Shown here piece by piece: positions 1-9,312 of a stretch of 64,000 bases of DNA; the stretch's first letter is position 1; each line of letters begins with the position of its first letter. The stretch comes from Andalucia godoyi (taxonomy: Eukaryota; Discoba; Jakobea; Jakobida; Andaluciidae). The notes below the pieces were generated by a model. That model had not been told where the DNA came from. It did not search any database and worked only from the letters and a program-made list of their open reading frames with translations. The stretch lies in the NCBI GenBank assembly GCA_009859145.1, contig VRVR01000021.1, positions 9,507-73,506 of the forward strand. Reading direction: 5' to 3'. The position numbers and the translations under genes were made by a program.

Positions 1-374
1 ATGTGGCATTGACGGTCAGGAATCGACTGCCCGGAACAAAGAGTGCCGGTTCTGAATCTTTGGTGCCTCCTGTGCCAAAGGACGACCTGACAGCGGAACA
101 CATCGAGTTTCGAATATTGGAGTTGGAAAAGGATTGCCAGGAAATTCGAAAACAAAAGGAAGAGCAAATTGCGGAACTGAAAAAAAGGAAAATTAGGTAC
201 GCCTCTCAGAATCGCAACTTGGAAGCCCCCGGCGGGGATTTATTGAGTGTCCAGAATCAAGCGCAGGCCCTCGATGTGGCGTTCAAGAAGAAGCGGGTCC
301 AAATACGGCAGTTGCGCTGCCAACTGAAGAGCCAAAAAGTTTGTGACCAACAAGATGTACATCAGGAAGACTAA
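1..374 (+). CDS. Coiled-coil protein, C-terminal fragment (cut by window edge)
   Basis: The reading frame is open at the left edge and ends with TAA at 372-374, so only about 123 C-terminal residues are visible. After a short Pro/Ser-rich stretch, residues roughly 30-115 are very rich in Glu, Lys, Arg and Gln with hydrophobic residues at heptad-like spacing, as in a long alpha-helical coiled coil. Nothing identifies a family. The codon use resembles neighbouring genes. It may belong to a larger cytoskeletal protein, but that is a guess. The 3' end is followed by repeat R1a about 190 bp downstream. Confidence 0.6.
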   Translation, partial: VALTVRNRLPGTKSAGSESLVPPVPKDDLTAEHIEFRILELEKDCQEIRKQKEEQIAELKKRKIRYASQNRNLEAPGGDLLSVQNQAQALDVAFKKKRVQIRQLRCQLKSQKVCDQQDVHQED

Positions 375-1052
375 TTAACAAAAAGTTGCTCAGCATGATG
401 CATAGGTGATGTGGAACACGCGAAAGAAGTGCACTATTTGGTGCGATTGTGGCGTCACCGTGTATACCCGGATCACGCTTTGGTGATGCCTGCATGTGGT
501 AGAGTAAAAGAAAATGAAGACGACTTGGTGATGTAATGGTGACATTTTTATTCAATAGTGAACTGGAGATACGAGAGTAGGAAGAGGCGATAGGCGTAGT
601 GACACGCGGTCTCTTAATAGGTCTGCGGGACCTAGGAGGCCCTGTATCGAGCGGCGCAGGCGTAGGCGAATGCGTCATCGCAGCGCACTCACGCCCATAT
701 TTGAATTTAAAAGTGAAACCAACGAATGATAGAATAGATGGCTACGGATGCTGCGTTAAAGAGTGTCGAAAATGCAGAGCCTGTGTCACCGGCTGAATTC
801 TGGCCGAGCGTGCGGAAGCACGGATTCCCTGTGAAACAAACGTGCTAGTGTCGGCCAGTGTCGACCGTGTCTGATTATGATACTTCCGTATGCATGACAA
901 TGACGCGTTATTATTATTCAGTGGTATTCTGACCGATGCGCTCTAATGCTAGACTTCCAGTGTATCAAACGTTTCGTTTTTTGCCCTTCTGAGGATTGTT
1001 TCTTGGGATTAATGCTCGTCTGCTGTTAGTATTGTACATCACAACCTGTCGA
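375..1052. other. Intergenic gap with repeat R1a
   Basis: About 680 bp between the coiled-coil fragment and the ANKRD13-like gene. Short open frames on both strands have no family resemblance and are not kept in frame in the second repeat copy. More than half of the gap is dispersed repeat R1a (563-917). Confidence 0.6.
563..917 (+). repeat. Dispersed repeat R1, copy a
   Basis: A stretch of about 355 bp matches the reverse complement of 16285-16634 over its full length at roughly 85-90 percent identity by eye. It starts at a CTGGAGATACGAGAG motif and ends at a CGCGTTATTATT motif; similarity stops abruptly outside. No terminal inverted repeats, target-site duplication or shared reading frame were seen. 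It could be a short non-autonomous element or a duplicated non-coding unit. Confidence 0.75.
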
Positions 1053-2588
1053 ATGCTTGACACACTTTCTGTTGAGGAGCAGGAGTCCATAAAATGTCAA
1101 GGAGCAGAACTTTGGAAGCTCGTTGAAAGTCGAAAATGGGAATTGATACACAACGGCAATCCACTTGTGTACCCTTTGGCCTGTTTTCCGGTTGGGCTGA
1201 CAGCTGAGAGATTGGAAGCACAATTGGCGTGCAAATTTCCTTCGGAAATCTCCCGTCCAGACGATCTGCAAAATTGCATTGATGAGATGATGGAGATGGC
1301 AACGGACTCTTCTCGAGTATTCCCATTTCTCTTAGGTGTAATTCTGGAAGGTATGCCATTGGATCTTTTGAGGAATGTTGTCAACGACACACACGAATTC
1401 CTTTTGGGTTCATCGCCAGCTACCGCAGTTGAACGTTACACTACCGTTTTGTCCACTTTGCAGCCTGCAGTGACGTTGGCCATTCATCTCCGAGAACGAG
1501 AAATTGGAAGTGAACTGCACAAAGCGTTTGTTTCCGTCTCTCACGGACTGCTTACCAGGGTACTGCTTCCCGCATTGTCAAGTTCTATTGCTTCCGTTCC
1601 TGATCTTGTTCTTTCCTTCAGATGGAAGATCAGATCATGGATTCCGTTTGTTGGTATGTTGGCACCTTCAGACACCATTCGAATTTACAAGAACGGGGAC
1701 CGAATTCGATTCGATTGGACCATTGCGGGCGCTGATGAAAGGGGAAAGCTGGAGAGAGGATTGTGCTCGATCATTGTTACGAACTCCTCAGTTGTCCAAG
1801 TGTTCCATCACGAAGGCTGGTTTATGAATTCTCTGCAAGCCATGGAGGAAAACACTCTGGAGGCTTCGTCGCGTGTCATCTGCTCTGAGATTTCGCAACT
1901 GTCGAAAGAAGACGAACCCGTAGAAGGTAAACCAAGAGGTGGTGCTTTCACCGTGGAATGGGATGTGACGAACCTGTCGTGGAATCCCAAGACAAGATGG
2001 TGGTCAAGCTCCAACCAATCAGTTATTGCTGGCTGGAATTGTGGGGCATATCAACTGTCGGGGATTGTGATGAAGAAATACCAGCAGAGTCTCCCCACTG
2101 GTTCTTCTTCGAATGTTGCGAATGACTCTGAAGATGCGCGGAAATCTTTGGTCTCGGAAAAGTCCCTGACTTCCACTCTCTGGCTTAGTCCGGAGTTCCC
2201 GATCCAACCACGCCACCTGTGTTCGTTGTTAGATCTTGTCATTACTGCGGTTTCCACGAATTCTAGAGAGGAAAAGGACATCTTACCACTCCGGCAGTTT
2301 CGATCGTTGATTTCGGAAAAGTTTGATGGCTTTCCCGTCCAGTTTGATGTTCCCGTTTTCCCAGGCACTTCTCTATTTGGCTCAGTTAGGGACGTTCACC
2401 TCGGCTGCGAGGATGCTTCGGTCTGGTGCCTTCCGGAGTCGTACGTATGCATGCGAAATCCAGACGATGTCCGAAAGTTTCGGTCCGAGGTAGCTTCTGG
2501 TACGAGAATCCATCCCTCCAGAATAACAGCTTCATTGCATGAAGACATCCCCGATGGGGAATTTACAGAAATAGATGATCCATCATGA
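1053..2588 (+). CDS. ANKRD13-like protein with GPCR-chaperone domain
   Basis: About 511 residues from the first in-frame ATG. The middle and C-terminal parts match the ANKRD13 family domain (GPCR-chaperone, DUF3424): a block FRWKIRSWIPFVG, then PSDTIRIYKNGDRIRFD, then YQLSGIVMKKY, and near the end the FPVQFDVPVFPG motif. Animal ANKRD13 proteins bind ubiquitylated membrane receptors and control their endocytic sorting. The N-terminal 170 residues look helical but show no clear ankyrin repeats. A C-terminal ubiquitin-interacting motif is not obvious either. Upstream exons could be missing from this model, since no strong start context is visible. The stop lies only 5 bp from the stop of the converging Spt20-like gene. 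Confidence 0.75.
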   Translation: MLDTLSVEEQESIKCQGAELWKLVESRKWELIHNGNPLVYPLACFPVGLTAERLEAQLACKFPSEISRPDDLQNCIDEMMEMATDSSRVFPFLLGVILEGMPLDLLRNVVNDTHEFLLGSSPATAVERYTTVLSTLQPAVTLAIHLREREIGSELHKAFVSVSHGLLTRVLLPALSSSIASVPDLVLSFRWKIRSWIPFVGMLAPSDTIRIYKNGDRIRFDWTIAGADERGKLERGLCSIIVTNSSVVQVFHHEGWFMNSLQAMEENTLEASSRVICSEISQLSKEDEPVEGKPRGGAFTVEWDVTNLSWNPKTRWWSSSNQSVIAGWNCGAYQLSGIVMKKYQQSLPTGSSSNVANDSEDARKSLVSEKSLTSTLWLSPEFPIQPRHLCSLLDLVITAVSTNSREEKDILPLRQFRSLISEKFDGFPVQFDVPVFPGTSLFGSVRDVHLGCEDASVWCLPESYVCMRNPDDVRKFRSEVASGTRIHPSRITASLHEDIPDGEFTEIDDPS

Positions 2589-2593
2589 CAAAA

Positions 2594-2872
2594 TTACGTC
2601 TCCGCAGAGGGGGGAGCGGTTGGTCGCAAAGAAGGGCTTGACGCTTGGACTGCAGCAGCAGCAATCGCAGCGGCGGCTGCGAGTTGTTGTTGTTGCTGAT
2701 TCTGAACAGGAACAGGCGCAGGCGTAGAAGCAAACGACGGGGACTGGTGCGCAGGCAGTGGAGACTGTCCGGCCTGCTGGACACCACCTCCCGTTACAAT
2801 GGGCGTTTGAGTTTGTAATCCTGTTTGTGAATGAGGATGGTGATGAATCTGCTGCTGCTGTTGTTGTTGTTG

Positions 2873-2905
<33 letters not shown>

Positions 2906-5900
2906 TTGTTGTTGTTGTTGCTGCTGCTGGGGGTGGTGATGCTGCAGATGGGGCTGCTGACCTTGAACATGCTGCGCTTGCTGTTGCATGACAGCTTGCC
3001 GAGCAATTGCTGCACGCGCGGCGGCCTGCGAAGCCTGGGAAGACGCAGCAACAGCAGCTCGACCGCTGATGGGAGCCGAAGGGGTGCCCCGCGATACCCC
3101 AGCGGTTCCCGTAGCATGAGATCCAACTGCAGCACTTGCAGTTGGTCCAGGGTTAGTTGATGTGCCACTCATCTGTAACTGCATGCGGTGCTGATGTTGC
3201 TGCGATGGTGGTGGCGGAGGTTGTTGCTGCTGCGATTGTGGTTGTTGCGGTTGTTGTTGTTGTTGTTGCGGTTGTTGTTGTTGTTGCTGCTGCTGCTGCT
3301 GTTGAGAAATCTTTTGTAAATAAATTGCCTGGGCCTGCTGAGGTGTCGTTCCAGCTGGAACAGCATAGCTTCTACCATTTGGAAGCGTCAACACTGTCTG
3401 TCCATTCGCTGTCTGCTGCACAATTATCTTAGGTGGAGGAGCGTTGGGGGGATTGCTTGCAGATGCTGGCCCACTGGCACCTGCAGGAACTGGAGCAGAC
3501 GACGTCAAGACACGCTGTCGCTGCGGGACTGACAAACCGCTGCTTCCAGATGCTGCTGATGAACTCGAACCAACAGAGGATGGCACAGGCATCGTAATTG
3601 GCATAGGTGTGATTGCGGGTGTCGGTTGGCCGGGAGGGCCAGCAGAGGTCGCTGTTGAAGCAGGAAGTGTCAACGACGGCGTCGATGCAACGTTACCATG
3701 TCCTGTGGGGGCAGCTGGCAAAGATCCCTGCGGAGCACCTCCCCCTGGTCCTCCAACAGCCGGCAGCGCAGAACCCGATGCCTTGATCGGTTGGATGAAG
3801 ACGTCTTTCGAACAAGTAGCCTGTCCATATCGGCAATACAGGTGCTTGAACTGTCGAACAAACCACTCCATTTCCGTTGTATTCGACAGATGGATTCGCC
3901 GTGTTCTTCGAGGAATACCATCAAACTGTACTGGTTGAGAACCAAGATTTTGAGATGTCGGAGGAGCATCCTGTTCAGAAATATTGCATTCGTACTTCCC
4001 ACAAGACAAACTCTTAATTTCAAGATTGCAGAGAGAATTCTTGGCTGAAAAGCTGACTAGGCGCACCAGCCTCGAGTCTTCCGCCAATGGCGCGTCCACA
4101 ACCCATGGTCGCAGCACACGATCGAGCAAGTTGATGAACTGTCCCGGTTTAGGATGGCTTTTCACGGTTGTGACTTTCATGCCCTTCACTGTTTTCCTAG
4201 TTTTTGATTTCGAAGATGCCAACGCAGTGAGGAGACTGGAAGTGGATGCAAGCGTTCCAGCACCAAAACCAAACGTTGATGTTTGTGCAGGCGGTTGGCT
4301 TTGGGATTCTCCGGCTCCAGTCCCAGCCCCAGTCCCAGTCCCAGTCCCAGCCCCAGTCCCAGTCCCAGCTTCCGATTCATCATCTTGATGAGCAAGTTTG
4401 CTGCCCGTTTCTTCATCTGCACCATCTGTTTCTACATCCATAGACTCTGGCGCTGCAGCCGGAATTCCAGTTGGTGCTGAGCTGTGAGACGACATCGATG
4501 AAGACGCTGAAGACGCGGTTGCAGAGGACTTCGCAAGGTAGCGAAACAGAGGAAACGATGTCTTGCGCGTCTCCGCGGGTAGCAAGGAATTCGGAGTTCC
4601 GCCCGGAGAAAAGAGAAACGACTGAGAATCTGCAAAAACCGCTGAAAGATCGGACTGCAATAAATATTCCGAGAGAACATCGTTTGCAGAGTGCGAAAGT
4701 GACTGCGACGTTCCCGCCATGCTTTGAGACTTGGACAAGAGCGCACCACTCGTGCACGAAGGATCCGGCATCAACTCCACATCCGTAGAAGAGAGCGACT
4801 TCAAATACTGCATGAGAATTGAAGATGTCGGGTGGAACGGATGGCTTCCAGATATGCCGGTGCCAGAAGATCCAGCCCTCGCATTTTTCCTCGCTGGCTT
4901 CGAGGAAGGCCCTGATGGAACAGAAACAGGGCACGAATTAAGACTGGTTGTCGGAAAGACGACGTTGCCCGAGGAAAACGAGATCGCGTGGTGAAACGGA
5001 GTTTTTGCTGAGTGGGCCTGGTGAAAGGACGAAACGTTCTGCAATAACAGCTGGTTGGCCAACACGGAGTCAGCATCCGAGGCGTGCAAGGACATCAAAT
5101 GTCTGGAGAACAACAAGGGAAAACGAGAAGAGGGAAAAACAAGAACATCACGACTGTTTGACAACCTTTTCTGAGAGGGCTCGACATACAAATTCCCACT
5201 GCAATCATGTGTGTTTAAAGAATTGAGAACTATGCGCTGCATTAACGGAACATCGGCAACAGATGAGACAACAGCATTCAGGGGAATGCGCAGCAGCACG
5301 TTGAACTCCTTGCAATCATTCGCGGATACCACTTCCTCTGTCGGACGAGGAATGTTCTGGGGAGGGACTGGCATGGTGAATACTTGTCCTGGAACAATTC
5401 CGGAAAAAGATGTAGGAGATGGCATCATGACGGAATTCAGAATTTCGTCGATGTCCATGGAAGAGGCAGAGTTTGCGTTGTCCTCCGCGACAGATGAAGA
5501 CGCTGCTAGTGGCTGCGGCAGCGCAGAGGAACTTGGAGAACAAGAGGTTAACAAAGGAGCAGCCTTCTTCCGAGAAGCAAACGAAGTTTGGCGCTTATCA
5601 ATGACGCGCATCAAAACACTTCCATTCTGGAGGCCGTCTGTCCCGGCCATTTCAAGAATCTCAGAAGCAAAAGCATTCGGAACGAGTCCCGCATGGAGAA
5701 ACTGCAACATTGAAGCGCCAAAATCGGAATGCCGGCCTGTTAGTACCATATCTCCGCGGGACAGCGTCCAATCCTCGTCCGTTACCACTATCTGCAACGA
5801 AGCACCTCCGTCTGCAGAAGGCACTGCTCCAGATGTCCGTTCTACAAACGACAGGATGTCCGAGCCACTATTCAGTCCAAGATCTTCAATCCCCGTGAGC

Positions 5901-6085
5901 TCATTTTCAGGAACCGGTCTCGTGCTCACTATTCCTGAAAGTGAGCAAGGGTCACTGCGACGGATTCGCTTCGTAGCGGTGGAGAGCACAGGTTCGAAAG
6001 ACACAACTGCCTCCGGACCAAACAACTCACTCGTCGTTCGTTTGAGCCGGTCTTGAACATCATGTGCGAGGGCTCGGAGCGCCAT
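2594..6085 (-). CDS. Spt20-like SAGA subunit with long polyglutamine tracts
   Basis: The start chosen is the ATG at 6085 (MALRALAHD); the frame continues upstream but that part is T/C-rich low-complexity sequence typical of a 5' leader. The protein is about 1163 residues. Residues roughly 110-180 (WTLSRGDMVL, then MLQFLHAGLVP, then a run ending SVLMRVIDKRQ) resemble the Spt20/FAM48 domain that anchors the SAGA histone acetyltransferase complex. A second conserved block near residues 670-790 precedes Gly/Pro/Ser-rich sequence and two long Gln tracts near the C-terminus. A Gly-Thr/Gly-Ala repeat is encoded by a GT-rich hexamer at about 4315-4375. Polyglutamine is also common in Spt20 of other eukaryotes. 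It could instead be another disordered transcription cofactor; the Spt20 call rests on the N-terminal motif. Confidence 0.55.
2851..2930 (-). repeat. CAG/CAA trinucleotide tract (polyglutamine)
   Basis: Mixed CTG/TTG triplets on the + strand encode an uninterrupted run of more than 25 Gln in the minus-strand Spt20-like protein. A second interrupted tract lies at about 3208-3302. Mixing of CAA and CAG codons suggests the length is kept as protein rather than being a pure expanding microsatellite. Confidence 0.9.
4315..4375 (-). repeat. Hexanucleotide minisatellite inside the Spt20-like gene
   Basis: Tandem variants of CCAGTC and CCAGCC, about ten units, encode alternating Gly-Thr and Gly-Ala on the minus strand. 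Confidence 0.85.
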
Positions 6086-6577
6086 TTTCCCGTTGCTCGG
6101 CTTCAACCTATCGACAGAACCAGTCAGCAATGCACAGAAACAAAGCGAAAATGAACTAGAAAAAGAGAGAAAGAAAGGCAGCATCGAAGACGTGCAACAA
6201 CAAAAAAAGAAAAGAAAAAAAAGAAAAGAGTTTGCTAATGTTTTTCGGTTCTCTTGGGGAGCGGGAAGTACAGCAGGTTGCACAATCAAAACGGCACCGA
6301 CAGTTGTCTCAAGTGAGGACAACACTGACCGTTTCGTTCTCTCGTTCATTGGCTTTCCCTTTCGTGGTCCCGAATGAAGCATACGTACGAGAAGAAGAAG
6401 AAGAAAAAAAAACGGAAAGCGACAGCAAACCGACTGATTCAGAATTTCTGGTTTAGTTTGTGCTCAACAAATTGCATTTTTGTGAATTCGGTTATTCATC
6501 TACATATATTAAATCATAATAATAATAATTGTTATTATTATATATATTTTGGTTTGTAGAGCGTGCATTCGTCAATT
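6086..6577. other. Divergent promoter gap, Spt20-like / CFAP99
   Basis: About 490 bp separate the two start codons. The left half is purine-rich on the + strand (pyrimidine-rich leader of the minus gene); the right half (6460-6560) is strongly AT-rich with ATT/AAT runs. No gene is seen. Confidence 0.5.
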
Positions 6578-8818
6578 ATGCTGGAAAAGGACTTGATTCG
6601 GCACTGCACATCGTTGATCTCCGAGTTCAACCCGAATAGAACCACCGTTGATGCATTCGCAGAGGAGTACTTTGAAAACCAACGGCTGAAGGACGATGAG
6701 AATGCTTGCATGTTCCTTACACAAATCTTGTACAATCTTACTAGATACTCAAAGCTACTTGATCGATGCATGGACGTGTTCTTCGCCTCGAATAAGGAGG
6801 CACAGAGATCGGATGACCTTGTTTATCGGGTCTTGTTTTACCTTGCCTACTTCCGACTGGACGAGCTGGGTTTTTCCAGTTTTTCTTCGCTTGTTCTTTC
6901 TAATCAAATTCCCAAAATGCTTGTTCTTTTGCGTTTTATGTGGAATGAAGATGATCAGCATTCCAAGCTGAAGCCCATCTTTTTGCAATACTTCGATGTT
7001 ACCTATGTTGACGAGAATTTGATTTCGGCAATCGCCGCGTTCGCTCCGAATGCTACGGATCTCATCCACAAAATGGAAAGCAAGATGACGGGCTCCTCGG
7101 ATGTTTCTGCCATGGACACTAAGAATACTGTCACTGTTCCCCAACCATTTCAGCTCACGCGACCGAGGTTGAAGATTCTCCCTGAACCGATGGAAATTGA
7201 GACCGTGTTCAAGGCTTCTCCAGTCCCAAAATCGTTGTATGAAGGCCCAAAAAAATTGGAAAAGAAGTTGCAGGAAGCAAAGGAGCAGGCGCGACAAGCG
7301 GTGGAGAGCAAGATGCGACAAGCTTCTGCACCACGCCTGCGTACCGCCGAGCGTTCTCGGCCTGTGGTGATTTCAGAGAGCGACACCGCTGCGTCTTCCT
7401 TTAAAGCAAAGGATCTCGAAGATGTGAAACGCAAGATGCAGCAGATAGATGCTCCTGTGAGAATGAATGCTGCAGCGATTCTCCGCGAAGACACTGTGTA
7501 CAAAAAGAAGCAAGCGCAGGACGCTGAAGTTCTACGAAAGTATGAGAGTGACCTCAGAGATGCATCGGAATTCTACGAATGGCAGTCCAGGACCCGTGCT
7601 CAGGATGACGCAGAGAGAAATGCCGATGTGGAACGACGCAAGCTTGAGATCCTTCTCTCGGACATGGAAGCTCGGGAAGCTCGGGAGAAGAAGCAAGCGG
7701 AATTGAAGCAGTTAGTTGAGAAGGAAAAGGAAGCGACAGAAAAGGAGATGAATGAATTGAAGAAAAAACAACAGATGGAGGTGATTGACAAGAAAATAGC
7801 TGCAGAAGAACTGAAGCAGTTACTTGCAGAAAAACGGGCTGAAGCTCTGCGAAAAGTGCAAGAGGAAAAGGAGCGTGAAGCAGAAAAGATTCGCATTGAA
7901 AGAAGAGAGGCAGAAATCAGAATTGCAGAGGAGCTGGAGGCTGAGAGACAACGGAAAGAGAATCTAATCCGACAGATCCGTGCATTGGAAAAGGTTCCGT
8001 CCGCTTCCTCAAGAATCGCTAAAGTCTTTGATCCCACTGAGAGTTCGGGAATTGGTCTGCTGGATGAGATGTCTCTAGCCGAGTTGCATGAGCGGCTTTC
8101 ATTTCTCAAAGAACAAAAGACTATTGAAGAAGAGCAGAAACGGCAAGAAATCATTTCTGATAAGCAGCAAAAGGAGCTTGTTTTGAAACAGAAGGCAGAA
8201 TCCATTGCACATTTCCGAAACATGGCTCGACAGGATGCAGTTCTGCAGCGAGAAAAAAAATTGGAGGAGGAGCGGCAAAAGAAGGAATTGGCAGATATCA
8301 TTCGGAATAAGGAGTTGCAAGCGCTGTCAGATAAGCTTGCGAGAAAAAGAGATGCCGCGAAGAGTCACAAGGAACAGTTGCAAGAAGAAGAACGACTGAA
8401 GCGGCAGCAATCTCAGTTTCTTGCGGCGGACAAAGCGGCTCGAGAAGAGCAGCACTTCAGACGCACGCAAGCAGGCGTAGAGCGGCAGACAGTGTCGAAT
8501 GTTGAAACGCAAGAGAGGGCGATGGATGCTGCCACTTTGATGAAGAACAGACTGTCTGAGCAGAAGACTTTGAACAGCAAGCGCGATGCGGACCAAAAGA
8601 ACGCAACTCGATCGGCGTCCGATGAAGCGTTTGTGGCATCAAAGTCTGAACGGAAAGCGATGGATGCTCAACTGAGATCAACGATGCGGCAGAACGCGGC
8701 CGCGATTCGCTTGTCCGAAAAGAATTCTTCCCGTTTGAAGAACGGTGTTGCTGGAGATGTAACCGCGGAAAGACGCACGGAGTTGGAATCGCAACTCGTT
8801 CCTTCGCGCTATCACTGA
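6578..8818 (+). CDS. CFAP99: Cilia- and flagella-associated protein 99 homologue
   Basis: About 746 residues from the ATG at 6578. The N-terminal 170 residues follow the CFAP99 pattern: a helical domain with LVYRVLFYLAYFRLDELGF, a conserved Y-D-T-Y-V-x-E-N-like segment (FDVTYVDENLI), then the family signature FQLTRPRLKILPEP followed by VPKSLYEGPKKLEKKL. From about residue 270 to the end it is almost continuous Glu/Lys/Arg/Gln-rich coiled coil. CFAP99 is an axonemal protein of motile cilia, so the organism should make flagella at some stage. It is divergent from the Spt20-like gene. Confidence 0.8.
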   Translation: MLEKDLIRHCTSLISEFNPNRTTVDAFAEEYFENQRLKDDENACMFLTQILYNLTRYSKLLDRCMDVFFASNKEAQRSDDLVYRVLFYLAYFRLDELGFSSFSSLVLSNQIPKMLVLLRFMWNEDDQHSKLKPIFLQYFDVTYVDENLISAIAAFAPNATDLIHKMESKMTGSSDVSAMDTKNTVTVPQPFQLTRPRLKILPEPMEIETVFKASPVPKSLYEGPKKLEKKLQEAKEQARQAVESKMRQASAPRLRTAERSRPVVISESDTAASSFKAKDLEDVKRKMQQIDAPVRMNAAAILREDTVYKKKQAQDAEVLRKYESDLRDASEFYEWQSRTRAQDDAERNADVERRKLEILLSDMEAREAREKKQAELKQLVEKEKEATEKEMNELKKKQQMEVIDKKIAAEELKQLLAEKRAEALRKVQEEKEREAEKIRIERREAEIRIAEELEAERQRKENLIRQIRALEKVPSASSRIAKVFDPTESSGIGLLDEMSLAELHERLSFLKEQKTIEEEQKRQEIISDKQQKELVLKQKAESIAHFRNMARQDAVLQREKKLEEERQKKELADIIRNKELQALSDKLARKRDAAKSHKEQLQEEERLKRQQSQFLAADKAAREEQHFRRTQAGVERQTVSNVETQERAMDAATLMKNRLSEQKTLNSKRDADQKNATRSASDEAFVASKSERKAMDAQLRSTMRQNAAAIRLSEKNSSRLKNGVAGDVTAERRTELESQLVPSRYH

Positions 8819-9312
8819 AGAATGGTTGATGATGTTCCATAGATGTAACGACACCGTGTCATGTTCGTCGATTGGTCGTTATTATTATCTTCAAGAAGGC
8901 GACGTGAACGGAACAGTGAGCAGTAGAAGAAGAAGATCTGGGACGACGTTGCCATCAACATTCACGACTCAACAAAAGGTTTACAACTCGGCTTCTTGCA
9001 ATCATCGCCAAGAAGGAGGAGGGATATGCTCTGTTCACACGCTACCCTCAATGCATTGTGAAAATTTCAGAGCCCCCGAGCACAAGGTACTGCACTTGCA
9101 AAAACAATCGAGACATGTGGTTTAAAACAACATTGAAATCAAGCGCTGCGCGGAGTTGCGGACGTCCAGAAAGCAAGGCGCTTTGCATCCATATTCGTAA
9201 AATGGAGCTTGTGTTGCGCAAACGATTTTGTTCTTTGCGTCAGTCGCCACACACACACACACACACACACGGAACCGACATTGCAATTCATGAATAAAAC
9301 ATGCTAACAACG
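8819..9312. other. Convergent intergenic gap with CA microsatellite
   Basis: About 490 bp between the stops of CFAP99 and the Amt-cyclase gene. It holds a CA dinucleotide run at about 9247-9271. Short open frames here are not family-like; nothing else seen. Confidence 0.5.

Noticed and set aside
741..917. R1 as a tRNA-derived SINE (an A-box-like TGGCTACGGATG)
   Set aside because: No B box at the expected distance and no A-rich or simple-repeat tail.
5211..6056. 281-codon + strand frame
   Set aside because: Lies antisense to the Spt20-like gene; composition is a by-product of its Ser-rich codons and no family motif is visible.
6086..6382. Upstream extension of the Spt20-like protein to 6382
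   Set aside because: The extra residues are Phe/Ser/Cys low-complexity sequence from a pyrimidine-rich leader; the ATG at 6085 starts normal-looking protein.
7600..8301. 233-codon minus frame rich in Ser, Cys and Phe
   Set aside because: Mirror of the Glu/Lys codons of the CFAP99 coiled coil on the opposite strand.
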